Origin: Bin87 sp963665395
Lineage (GTDB): Bacteria > Chloroflexota > Dehalococcoidia > Lucifugimonadales > UBA3495
Reading direction: 5' to 3'
Length of the DNA: 64,000 bases
Assembly (NCBI GenBank): GCA_963665395.2
Contig: OY762251.1
Location: 2,170,001-2,234,000, forward strand
This document shows positions 18,830 to 26,194 of this stretch, one piece after another. Within the stretch, counting starts at the first letter, position 1, and each line of letters starts with the position of its first letter. The notes beneath the pieces are model-generated. The model was not told the origin of the DNA. It worked only from the letters and a program-made list of their open reading frames with translations, and did no database searches. The position numbers and the translations under genes are program-made.

Positions 18830-19002
18830 CAGGGCTATCGCATATGAATGTTTCCTGGCAGATAGTATTACGAAACCTTAATTGGCACGGCAAATTTTTG
18901 ACCTGTCTGCTGTGTCGCAAGGGACTTCAGAAAGTTCTCCAGCCCAAAATCGTCCGAAAATCAAGCGTTGCGGCCTCGAAAATTTCATATGCGATAGCCC
19001 TG
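18830..19002. mobile_element. 173-bp MITE with the terminal repeats of the resident ISAs1-type element
   Basis: Both ends carry CAGGGCTATCGCATATGAA in inverted orientation, matching the ends of the intact element at 60973-62172. It has no coding capacity. It is bounded by CTGCCGGAG at 18821-18829 and 19003-19011, a 9-bp target duplication. The right-hand duplication is shared with the next element. Confidence 0.88.
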
Positions 19003-19012
19003 CTGCCGGAGG

Positions 19013-19145
19013 CAGGACGATTGCAAAGTCCTTTTCATCCGCTCATGGTGAGCCTGTCGAACCATGCTACGCTCCGGTAAAGCCATCCTTCGACAAGCTC
19101 AGGATGAGCGGAATCAGGGTATTCATCGACTTTGCAATCGTCCTG
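19013..19145. mobile_element. 133-bp MITE (ends CAGGACGATTGCAAAGTC), copy 1
   Basis: The ends are an 18-bp perfect inverted repeat. The interior holds a stem-loop made of two near-complementary tracts (around 19036 and 19097, GCTCATGGTGAGC / CTCAGGATGAGC). It is flanked by CTGCCGGAGG at 19003-19012 and 19146-19155. A nearly identical copy lies at 60830-60962. Confidence 0.88.
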
Positions 19146-19155
19146 CTGCCGGAGG

Positions 19156-19426
19156 TGGGCCGGCGAAAAACATCCGCCCGAGAACCGGATGCTCCCGGAT
19201 GCTCTCGGGCGGAACGGATACTCTGGCGAAAGTCGCAGATGCGCCTTTGGCGTGCCGGAATCCAGCAGCGTTTTCTGGATTCCGGCTTTCGCCGGAGTGA
19301 CGGACTTGGGGACAAACGAGCTTTGCACAGCCTTACACATAAATTGTGGATTGCGGCGCCGGACGTGTTAGGATTGCGTAGAGACGCGACAACTCTTCCA
19401 CAACTGATCGGAAATCCGGGTACCTC
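19156..19426. other. Intergenic region with hairpins, no gene seen
   Basis: Holds a stem CCGCCCGAGA (19174-19183) / TCTCGGGCGG (19203-19212). Further on, around 19280-19312, is a copy of the GGATTCCGGC...GCCGGAGTGAC palindromic repeat family. No coding sequence is convincing. Confidence 0.5.
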
Positions 19427-19693
19427 ATGTTCACACCGACCCGACTTTTTTACATCATATGCGGAGCCGTTGGCGGAGCCGCCGCCGGCGGTTACGTCGC
19501 TTGGGCTATCGCTTCCCGATTCGCCCGCATTGCGGAACTGAACGACCGAGCAATCGTTGAGCCGCACGTGCTGGTGGCGCTCTGCGTGGCCGGAGGTTTG
19601 ATAGCCTTCCCGCTGGGAGCGGCCGCCGGGAATAGGCGCGGTATAATAGCCGCCAATGGAAATCTGCCTGGATTCCGGCTTCCGCCGGAATGA
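19427..19693 (+). CDS. Small two-helix membrane protein, function unknown
   Basis: An 88-residue frame with two clear membrane segments: about residues 7-28 (rich in Gly/Ala) and about 48-66. The first loop is polar and charged. No known family is recognised. The C-terminal ten residues are read from a palindromic intergenic repeat (19671-19696), so the original stop may have been lost. There is no strong ribosome-binding site before ATG 19427, and expression is uncertain. Confidence 0.5.
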   Translation: MFTPTRLFYIICGAVGGAAAGGYVAWAIASRFARIAELNDRAIVEPHVLVALCVAGGLIAFPLGAAAGNRRGIIAANGNLPGFRLPPE

Positions 19694-19696
19694 CGG
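19671..19696. repeat. GGATTCCGGC-type palindromic repeat
   Basis: Imperfect inverted repeat GATTCCGGC / GCCGGAATGACGG of the widespread GTCATTCC(G/C)GC family, also seen at about 19280, 43135 and 44860. It supplies the 3' end of the small membrane-protein frame. Confidence 0.7.
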
Positions 19697-19719
19697 GCAA
19701 AGTTGTGAGGAGCCTTCTC

Positions 19720-20088
19720 ATGCCCCAATTCGTGCGCGTTTACACCGGCCCCGACGGTCAATCCCGTCTGGAGCATTACGATCCGCCCTTCGAGGATTTC
19801 CTGGACACCGAGGGCGCCTACGGGCGCGGCACGCCCATGCAGGCCACCAGCGGCCTGACCATCCGCATCTCGCCGCCCGACTACTTCCTGGACTTCCACT
19901 GCGCCCCGCGCCGGCAGTACACCGTGACGCTGGCCGGCCAGGCCGAAATCGGGCTGAGCGACGGCTCCACCCACCGCGTGGGGCCCGGCGACGTGCTGCT
20001 GGCGGAAGACCTCACCGGGCAGGGCCACACGACGCGAGTGGTGGGCGGCGAAGAGAGGGTGTACCTGGTAATCCCCCTGGCGGACTGA
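19720..20088 (+). CDS. Cupin-fold protein
   Basis: A small single-domain cupin of about 122 residues. The conserved core runs through FLDFHCAPRRQYTVTLAGQAEIGLSDG and GPGDVLLAEDLTGQGHTTRVV, matching cupin motifs 1 and 2, with few metal-binding histidines in motif 1 (only one). It may therefore be non-enzymatic or bind a metal differently. The start at ATG 19720 has GAGGAG upstream. It lies 51 bases before the first of two MFS genes and could be co-transcribed with them. Confidence 0.75.
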   Translation: MPQFVRVYTGPDGQSRLEHYDPPFEDFLDTEGAYGRGTPMQATSGLTIRISPPDYFLDFHCAPRRQYTVTLAGQAEIGLSDGSTHRVGPGDVLLAEDLTGQGHTTRVVGGEERVYLVIPLAD

Positions 20089-20139
20089 ACGCACGATCCG
20101 CCGCCCTCTCGGCGGCGTGCGCGAAACTCGAGAGGCCGA

Positions 20140-21414
20140 GTGTTTTACGGCTGGTGGGTACTCGGCGCGGCGGTTTGCCTGGGCTTCGTAGCGTTCGGGG
20201 TCGTCATACCCGGGTTTCTGGCCTTTTCTGTACCCGTGCGAGCCGAGTTGGGTCTGTCGTCCGCTCAATCGGCGCTTATCGTCGGGGCAGCGTGGGGTAT
20301 CGGAGACATCACCTCGGTAGTGGCGGGGTGGCTGGCGGACCGATACGGCGCGCGCCGGCTGGTGCTGGTCGGCGGACTGCTCTGCGGGGCCGGGTTTGCG
20401 GCTCTCGCGCTGGCAAATTCGTTTTTGGGGATCCTGCTGGCGTACACGGTAGTTGCGTCGGTGGGGCGGGGTATGGGTATCTTTCCCACGCTGATGACCC
20501 TGGTCAACCAGTGGTTCGCGCGCCGCAAGGCGCTGGCCTTGGCAGTGGTGAACACGTCCACCGCCGGGGGCGCAGCGGCGCTGCTTCCCGCGTTGAGCCT
20601 GGGAGCGGGACAGATTGGGTGGCGTCCCACCGCGTTGGTCGCCGGCCTTGTGGTATGCGTGTTGACGCTCCCGGCGGTAGCCATCATCCGCAGCCGGCCC
20701 GAGGATATGGGGCTGCAACCCGACGGAATCGGCCCGAGCGCCAGGACGCCGGCCAGCGCCAGCACGGGGGACGGGGCAACCCTTGTGGTTTCCCCTATGG
20801 AACAGGGGGCCAGCCGGCGGGAGTTCGCGCTGGGCCAGGCGTTGGCAACCGCAACCTTTTGGGCCTTATCGTTGGGGGCGGTGCTTCGTACCGTCACCTC
20901 GGACGTGCTGATAGTGAACCAGATACCAATATTGCTATGGAAGGGAGTCGCTGAGGCAAGAACGTCCTCCTATCTGTCCTTGACCTACTTCGCCACCATA
21001 CCGGCGCGTTTTGGAATGGGACTGGCGGCGTTGTGGATCGCCCCCCGCTGGCTGTTGAGCGCCGCCATGGTGGTGGTGACCCTCTGCACCCTCGCGGCCC
21101 TGATGATGCAAGGAGACCGGGTGGCGTGGTTCCTGATCGTGGCGTCGGCGGCCGGGCAGGGAGTGAGTTCGATAGCGTGGATCACGGTGGGCGAATATTT
21201 CGGGCGGCGCAGCTACGGCACGCTGGTCGGAGTGATGACGGTGTTCTATGGCGCCAGCGGACTGATCATCCCGGCCGTCGCCGGCTCCGTTTTTGACCGG
21301 ACGGGCAGTTTCGTGCCGGTGCTGGCTACGGCAGTCGTTTTGCAGGCCGTGGCCGCCACATCGTTCCTGCTGGTGAAACGGCCCTCTGACGACGCGCCAT
21401 CCGACGCTCAATAG
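20140..21414 (+). CDS. MFS transporter, tandem paralogue 1
   Basis: A 424-residue twelve-helix transporter with GTG start at 20140 (FYGWWV beginning). Motif A is GWLADRYGARRLV. The central loop has SRPEDMGLQPDG. It is clearly related to the next gene over its full length (GFLxFGxxIPGFLxF, VGAAWxxGD/N). Its central cytoplasmic loop is longer and includes residues encoded by a palindromic intergenic repeat (20773-20795), in frame. The substrate is unknown. Confidence 0.88.
   Translation: MFYGWWVLGAAVCLGFVAFGVVIPGFLAFSVPVRAELGLSSAQSALIVGAAWGIGDITSVVAGWLADRYGARRLVLVGGLLCGAGFAALALANSFLGILLAYTVVASVGRGMGIFPTLMTLVNQWFARRKALALAVVNTSTAGGAAALLPALSLGAGQIGWRPTALVAGLVVCVLTLPAVAIIRSRPEDMGLQPDGIGPSARTPASASTGDGATLVVSPMEQGASRREFALGQALATATFWALSLGAVLRTVTSDVLIVNQIPILLWKGVAEARTSSYLSLTYFATIPARFGMGLAALWIAPRWLLSAAMVVVTLCTLAALMMQGDRVAWFLIVASAAGQGVSSIAWITVGEYFGRRSYGTLVGVMTVFYGASGLIIPAVAGSVFDRTGSFVPVLATAVVLQAVAATSFLLVKRPSDDAPSDAQ
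20773..20795. repeat. Palindromic repeat inside an MFS coding region
   Basis: GGGGCAACC - CTTGT - GGTTTCCCC, one mismatch from the intergenic copy at 1128-1150. It falls in the region encoding the variable central loop of the transporter, where an insertion is tolerated. Confidence 0.75.
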
Positions 21415-21430
21415 TCCAGCCGAGAGCAGA

Positions 21431-22711
21431 ATGATCCACCGCACAACGGGCCGGCGTCTGGCCGGGCAAGGGGGCATCTACTACGGCTGGTGGGTGATCC
21501 TGGCCGGCGGGACCGTGGGTTTCCTGGGGTTCGGGGCCATAATTCCCGGCTTCCTGGTTTTCGCGCCATCGTTACAAAAGGATTTGGGCATTGCGTCGGC
21601 GCAGTTCGCCTTCGTCGTCGGAGCGGCGTGGGCCGTGGGCAACGTGGCGTCGCTGGGCGCCGGATGGCTGGCGGACCGTTACGGCGGCCGGCGGCTGGTA
21701 CTGATCGGCGGGCTGCTCAGCTGCGCCGGGTTCGCCTCCGTCGCCGGCGCGAGTTCCTACTGGCAGCTGGCGTTGGCGTATTCGGGCATTTCCGCCATCG
21801 GCCGGGGTATCGGGATCGTTCCCAACCTGATGACCATTGCCAACCAGTGGTTCGTGCGGCGGAAGGCGCTGACGATGACGCTGCTGAATACGGCATTTGC
21901 CGGCGGGGCTGCCGTGATGGTCCCGTTGCTATCCTGGTGCCTGGGCGAGTTCGGCTGGAGAACGACCATCCTGGGAGCTGGGGCCATGGCCGCCGCCCTC
22001 ACCGTGGGAGCCGCTATCGTCATACGGAGTCGCCCCGAAGACATCGGTTTGCTGCCCGATGGGGTGCGGCCCGAGGGCGGGTCGGAAGGAGCGCGCGGCC
22101 GGCGCATCGAACCGACCTATGCGGCGTCCGACCTCACGGTCCGGCAGGCGCTGGCCACGCCGGCCTTCTGGCTGTTGACGGTCGGCGTAACCCTGCGCAT
22201 CGCAGCGGCGGACGCCCTGGTCATCAATCAGATACCCATGCTGGTGTGGAAGGGCATTCCGGAAGAACAGGCGGCCTTCTTCCTGTCGTCCACCTTTCTC
22301 GCGATCATTCCGCTGCGCATCGCCATGGGTGTGGCGGCGACGTGGCTACCCGCTCAGTGGCTCATATTCGCCGGGATGAGCGTGGGAGCCGCCGGGACGG
22401 CGGCGTTTCTAGCGGGTACGGGTTACGTGGCTGCCGGGTTGTTCGTGGTCTCCATCGCCGCCACCGAGGGCGTCGCCACGCTGGGTTGGCTGGCGGTGGG
22501 GGAATATTTCGGGCGACGCAGTTTCGGCACGTTGGTGGGAGCGATGACGGTGTCTTTCGGCGCAGCCTCGTTGCTCGCGGCGTGGTCAGCGGGTTTGATA
22601 TTTGACCAGACGGGGACTTACGCCGCGGCGTTGGTGGTGGCGGCGGCTCTGCAATTGTTGTCAGGATTGTGTTACCTGCTGGCGCGGCGGCCAGAGGTAG
22701 AGGTTTCGTAA
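21431..22711 (+). CDS. MFS transporter, tandem paralogue 2
   Basis: A 426-residue transporter whose ATG lies 16 bases after the stop of its paralogue. Motif A is GWLADRYGGRRLV and the central loop has SRPEDIGLLPDG. Compared with paralogue 1 it has a 14-residue N-terminal extension before YYGWWV and lacks the repeat-derived loop segment. The two genes look like a local duplication. The 3' end runs into an IS110-type remnant. Confidence 0.88.
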   Translation: MIHRTTGRRLAGQGGIYYGWWVILAGGTVGFLGFGAIIPGFLVFAPSLQKDLGIASAQFAFVVGAAWAVGNVASLGAGWLADRYGGRRLVLIGGLLSCAGFASVAGASSYWQLALAYSGISAIGRGIGIVPNLMTIANQWFVRRKALTMTLLNTAFAGGAAVMVPLLSWCLGEFGWRTTILGAGAMAAALTVGAAIVIRSRPEDIGLLPDGVRPEGGSEGARGRRIEPTYAASDLTVRQALATPAFWLLTVGVTLRIAAADALVINQIPMLVWKGIPEEQAAFFLSSTFLAIIPLRIAMGVAATWLPAQWLIFAGMSVGAAGTAAFLAGTGYVAAGLFVVSIAATEGVATLGWLAVGEYFGRRSFGTLVGAMTVSFGAASLLAAWSAGLIFDQTGTYAAALVVAAALQLLSGLCYLLARRPEVEVS

Positions 22712-22955
22712 AACTGGACGCCCAGATACTGGCACAGTTCGGGGCCGCGCCGCGCCCGCCGGTACGACCACTGCCCGACCCGGCCCGGCGGGAGTTGCCG
22801 ACCCTGGTATCCCGGCGCCGGCAACTCATCGCCATGCAGACCCAGGAGCGCAACCGGCAGCAGCAAATGCCGCAACGGGTGGCCGGGCAAATCCAGGTTC
22901 GCCTGACCTGCTGAAGGAGCAGGTGTCCGAATTGGGCCGGGACATCGCCGCCTAA
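22700..22955 (+). pseudogene. IS110-family transposase remnant
   Basis: Translation across this stretch reads like the end of the N-terminal DEDD half of an IS110 transposase: LDAQILAQFGAAPRPP, then RPLPDPARRELPTLVSRRRQL, then MQTQERNR. After a frame change it continues as LLKEQVSELGRDIAA, the IS110 segment that precedes the C-terminal transposase_20 domain. Both ends and the catalytic residues are missing. It is a truncated, frameshifted relic, partly overlapping the end of the MFS gene. Confidence 0.72.
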
Positions 22956-23001
22956 CCACTTGGCCATCCAGACAGTTGCTGATTCTGACGCAACTGTGAA
23001 A

Positions 23002-23970
23002 TCACGGCGTCAGCAGTATCTTCCCGGTCGTCTCCCGTCCCTCCAGCCGGCGGTGGGCTTCGGCGGCTTCGGAGAGGGGCAGGTTGAGGCTGACGTTGAG
23101 CTTGATTTCGCCCGACTGCACCCAGGACAGGCACTCCTCGGCCCGTTGCAGCAGCTCTTCCCGTGTCGCCGTGTAATCGCCCAGCGTCGGGCGCGTCAGG
23201 AACAGGGAGCCGTTGCGCAGCATCCCGGAGTCCACCGCCCCCACCGGCCCGCCGGCCTGTCCGTAGAGGGCCATGCAGCCGCGCCGGCCCAACACCCGCA
23301 GCCCCTTCTCAAAAGTCGTCGCGCCCACCGCGTCGTAGATTATCTTGACGCCCTCGCCATCGGTCATCCGGCGGATCTCTTCCTCAAAATCCTGCTGGGT
23401 GTACAGGATCACGTCATCCGCTCCCGCCCCCCTGGCCATCTCCGCCTTCTCGCCGGTGGACACGGTGGTGTACACGTGGAGGCCCAGGCGCTTCAGCATC
23501 TGTATCAGCAGCAGGCCCATGCCGCCGGCGCCGGCGTGGACCAGCGCCCGCTGGCCGGCCCGCAAGGGCGCGATGTCGTTGACCAGGAAATGCGCCGTCA
23601 TGGCTTGCAGCAGCGTCGCCGCCCCCGTTTCATAATCCATGTCGTCGGGGATGCGCACCAGCAGCCAGGCGGGAACGGCCTGCCGTTCCGCGTAGGAGCC
23701 GGTGTGCATGGCGTAGGCCACCCGGTCGCCCACCGCTACCTCGGTAACGCCGTCGCCCACGGCGATGACCTCGCCGGAGGCTTCCCGTCCCGGCGTCCAC
23801 GGGAACGACGCCGGCGGGTTGGTTCCCTTCCGACTGGACACGTCGGTGTAGTTGACGCCGATGTTGCGGATGGCGACGACGGCCTCGCCCGGGCCGGCGG
23901 CGGGTTCGGGCATATCCTCATATTTGAGCACGTCGGGGCCGCCGATTTCGTAGGCTTGTATGCCTTTCAT
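23002..23970 (-). CDS. Zinc-independent quinone oxidoreductase (MDR superfamily)
   Basis: A 322-residue NADPH-dependent quinone or enone reductase of the zeta-crystallin/QOR type. The N-terminal GroES-like part has NIGVNYTDVSSRKG. The Rossmann part has HAGAGGMGLLLIQMLKRLG, the nucleotide-binding motif. The zinc ligands of alcohol dehydrogenases are absent. ATG 23970 is used because GGAGG, formed by the end of the upstream PrpD gene, lies just before it; an upstream TTG (23979) is less likely. It is coupled to the MmgE/PrpD gene, with six bases between stop and start. Confidence 0.88.
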   Translation of the reverse strand: MKGIQAYEIGGPDVLKYEDMPEPAAGPGEAVVAIRNIGVNYTDVSSRKGTNPPASFPWTPGREASGEVIAVGDGVTEVAVGDRVAYAMHTGSYAERQAVPAWLLVRIPDDMDYETGAATLLQAMTAHFLVNDIAPLRAGQRALVHAGAGGMGLLLIQMLKRLGLHVYTTVSTGEKAEMARGAGADDVILYTQQDFEEEIRRMTDGEGVKIIYDAVGATTFEKGLRVLGRRGCMALYGQAGGPVGAVDSGMLRNGSLFLTRPTLGDYTATREELLQRAEECLSWVQSGEIKLNVSLNLPLSEAAEAHRRLEGRETTGKILLTP

Positions 23971-23975
23971 GGTCT

Positions 23976-25280
23976 TCAACCTCCAAGTACGGATGCCATT
24001 CCGGTTACATTTTCGATTTCGGCGATGCCGCGGAAGCTGCCGATGGCCTCTTCGATGTGGTCGGCCGGCAGGATGTAGCGGGTGCAGTAGAGGAACTTGG
24101 CCTCCAGCTCCTCGGCGTCCAGGGGCATGGCCGGCGAGCCGCGCGGGTGGTCGATACGATGCCGCAGGGTTCTGCCGTCGGCGAGGCTCACTGCCACTTC
24201 CGCCGGATGGAGCGACAGGGGCGACGCTGCCAGCGTAGCCTCCACCGACACCCGCTCCATCATCGCCCGCACACCCTCATCCTGCACCGCCACGTCGGAA
24301 AAGAAGTTGATGAGCGGCGGCCCGTGGCAAAGAGTGGCGGCGGCGATAAAAGCCAGACAACCCCGAGCCTGCCAGCCGTTCTCTGGCAACACGTAGGGCA
24401 GACTCCCCAGGGTGTCGGCGGTTACGCCCACGTGGACGCCGGCGATCTCCGACGGCTCGAAACGGTGCAGCTGGGTCAAACCCAGCGCGGCGTCAATGAC
24501 GCAGTGACTGGCCGGATGGCATGGGTAGAGGCGAATAGTCATGCCTGGGTCGATCAGTCGCCAGCGCCGGCCCAGGTCGGCCAGGGTATCCGGGTCAACG
24601 GCGTTTTCGCCAAGAGGGGCTACGACCTCCTCCCGCGCCATCAGCGCCGCCATGACGCCTTGCATGGCCGCCCGGCCTCCGGCCAATGCTGACGCTCCGG
24701 GGGCCGCGTAGCCGACGCCGGTATTGCCCACGCCAGCCGCCAGGGCGACGGCGTTAGCCAACCCCCTTTCATCCAGGCCCATGAGCATAGCCGAGGCCGT
24801 GGCCGCTCCCACCGAACCGGCGAAGGAACGGGTCTCTGGCGCGGCGGACAGGCGAATAGCCACCTCGCAGCCGGCGGCAAAGGCGGACAAGGCCACCTGT
24901 CCGGAGTATCCGTGCATCTCGCCCAGCGCCATCACCGCCGGAAACACCGCCGCCGTGGGCCGGCCGCCGGTGTCAACGGCGCTGTCGTCGTAGTCCAGCA
25001 TCCGCACCAGCGCGCCGTTGACCAGGGATGCGTACACCGGCGAAGTGCGCTGTCCCATGCCGATGATGGTGCTGCGCCCGTTGCCGCCCATCTCGCGCAC
25101 CACGCGGGCGATGGCGACGCCGTCAGGATGGGCCGCGCCGGCCAGCGCGGCGGCGGCGGCATTGAGCATCATGTCGATGCCGATGTCGGTCACCGATGTC
25201 GGAATGGTTATTTCGCCCTGCGCGACGCCGGCGGCAAAACGGGCGATTTGTCTGGGAAAATCGGAAAGGCGGTTGCTCAT
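23976..25280 (-). CDS. MmgE/PrpD family protein
   Basis: A 434-residue member of the family that includes 2-methylcitrate dehydratase and cis-aconitate decarboxylase. Family hallmarks are the helical N-terminal domain with VNGALVRMLDYDDS, a Gly/Ala-rich stretch near residues 180-220 (AVALAAGVGNTGVGYAAPG), and the smaller C-terminal domain with YPCHPASHCVIDAAL. The exact reaction is not predictable; many paralogues exist in this type of bacterium. It is transcribed with the quinone reductase, which suggests a shared catabolic step for an organic acid or enone (inference). Confidence 0.85.
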   Translation of the reverse strand: MSNRLSDFPRQIARFAAGVAQGEITIPTSVTDIGIDMMLNAAAAALAGAAHPDGVAIARVVREMGGNGRSTIIGMGQRTSPVYASLVNGALVRMLDYDDSAVDTGGRPTAAVFPAVMALGEMHGYSGQVALSAFAAGCEVAIRLSAAPETRSFAGSVGAATASAMLMGLDERGLANAVALAAGVGNTGVGYAAPGASALAGGRAAMQGVMAALMAREEVVAPLGENAVDPDTLADLGRRWRLIDPGMTIRLYPCHPASHCVIDAALGLTQLHRFEPSEIAGVHVGVTADTLGSLPYVLPENGWQARGCLAFIAAATLCHGPPLINFFSDVAVQDEGVRAMMERVSVEATLAASPLSLHPAEVAVSLADGRTLRHRIDHPRGSPAMPLDAEELEAKFLYCTRYILPADHIEEAIGSFRGIAEIENVTGMASVLGG

Positions 25281-25342
25281 AGTGAGGCAAGGATAGCGGC
25301 GGGCGGGGCCGGGCGCAACGCGGCCGACGATAACCCGCTGTG

Positions 25343-25348
25343 TATAAT
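25343..25348 (+). promoter_or_regulatory. Candidate -10 box for the PaREP1/HEPN-like pair
   Basis: A perfect TATAAT lies about 115 bases upstream of the gene at 25462, in the divergent gap between it and PrpD. No good -35 box is visible, so this is only a candidate. Confidence 0.3.
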
Positions 25349-25461
25349 GCCAACTGGGACGCTGGGGTGGACACCATTATGCCGGTCGTTGCCAATCGGA
25401 TGCCGGCGCCGCCCGGCAAACCCGCCCCATCCCCGCTGAGCCGCCTGCCGAGGAACCCGAT

Positions 25462-25833
25462 ATGCCAGCCGATACCAAAAACCCCATCCCCCAAAACATC
25501 CAGTCGCTCCTCGACCGGGCCGACCTGAGTCTGCTCCGCGGCAAGCACGGCGAGGCGTCAACGTATTTCTGGAAGGCCACCGAAGCCGCCATCCGGCAGG
25601 CCGCGCTGGCCCGCGGCCACCAGCTCCGCTCACTGGACTACGACGACGTGGAACCTTTTATTGACAGCCTTGACCAGCAGCTTGACCCCGGGGTTGGACT
25701 AATGGCAGCCTACCTGGTCACCCTCGAAATCCAGGCCAACGACGATGGGCAACGGATGGATCTAGATGACGTGGCATTCTACGAGCCGGTGGTGCGCTCG
25801 TTCATAATTGACCTGCTGGTGATGGCAGGATGA
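25462..25833 (+). CDS. PaREP1/HEPN-like small helical protein, module 1 first gene
   Basis: A 123-residue, mostly helical protein. The segment LLRGKHGEASTYFWKATEAAIRQAALARGHQL has the pattern of PaREP1-like helical proteins: a repeated helix in which a small residue-rich KG/GxxxEAS turn precedes a long helix ending in ALxRG. The same pattern occurs in the gene at 51756-52214 (LLAKGECRIAAGQYREGSAAVYQ). Its stop overlaps the start of the next gene by 4 bases (ATGA). The function is unknown. A toxin-antitoxin-like or RNA-related role is possible by analogy with HEPN pairs. Confidence 0.6.
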   Translation: MPADTKNPIPQNIQSLLDRADLSLLRGKHGEASTYFWKATEAAIRQAALARGHQLRSLDYDDVEPFIDSLDQQLDPGVGLMAAYLVTLEIQANDDGQRMDLDDVAFYEPVVRSFIIDLLVMAG

Positions 25834-26177
25834 GCCCGACCGATCACTATGCGCTTTCGCTGCGCTGCCGGCGCAAAGCGGAACAGGAACTCGATCGGAA
25901 TGACTTGTTAACAGCAGCAGAAATGATGTGGGGCGCTGTTGCACACGCCATTACACACATTGCGCCGCAATACACCCGAATAACGCTGAACTCGCACCGT
26001 GATATGCAAAGGGCAGTACCGGAAATCGACGCCCAGATTCCCAATATTAATCTGATGCAATACTTCGGCGCCGCCGAAGCATTGCACAGGTACTTCTACC
26101 GTTTGGACATCGCAGATCACCAAGTCAGGAACAACTTCCGGCAATGCCAGCGGATGCTGGATAGGCTGCTGGCCTAG
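25830..26177 (+). CDS. HEPN-like small helical protein, module 1 second gene
   Basis: A 115-residue all-helical protein. The stretch LLTAAEMMWGAVAHAITHIAP is matched by AVAEMVWGATVAAMSAADP in the gene at 51355-51741, which also follows a PaREP1-like gene. A possible Rx4-6H HEPN RNase motif is not clear (AHAITHIAPQYTR carries histidines only). It overlaps the preceding gene (ATGA), so the two are translated together. Codon usage is more A/T-rich than in flanking genes, which fits horizontal transfer. Confidence 0.6.
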   Translation: MSPTDHYALSLRCRRKAEQELDRNDLLTAAEMMWGAVAHAITHIAPQYTRITLNSHRDMQRAVPEIDAQIPNINLMQYFGAAEALHRYFYRLDIADHQVRNNFRQCQRMLDRLLA

Positions 26178-26194
26178 CCAAAGGAGATTACAGG

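Noticed and set aside
19024..19340. Frames with a repeated HPELVEGW-like peptide
   Set aside because: They are translations of the MITE at 19013-19145; the same peptide appears wherever the element does, so it is not a gene.
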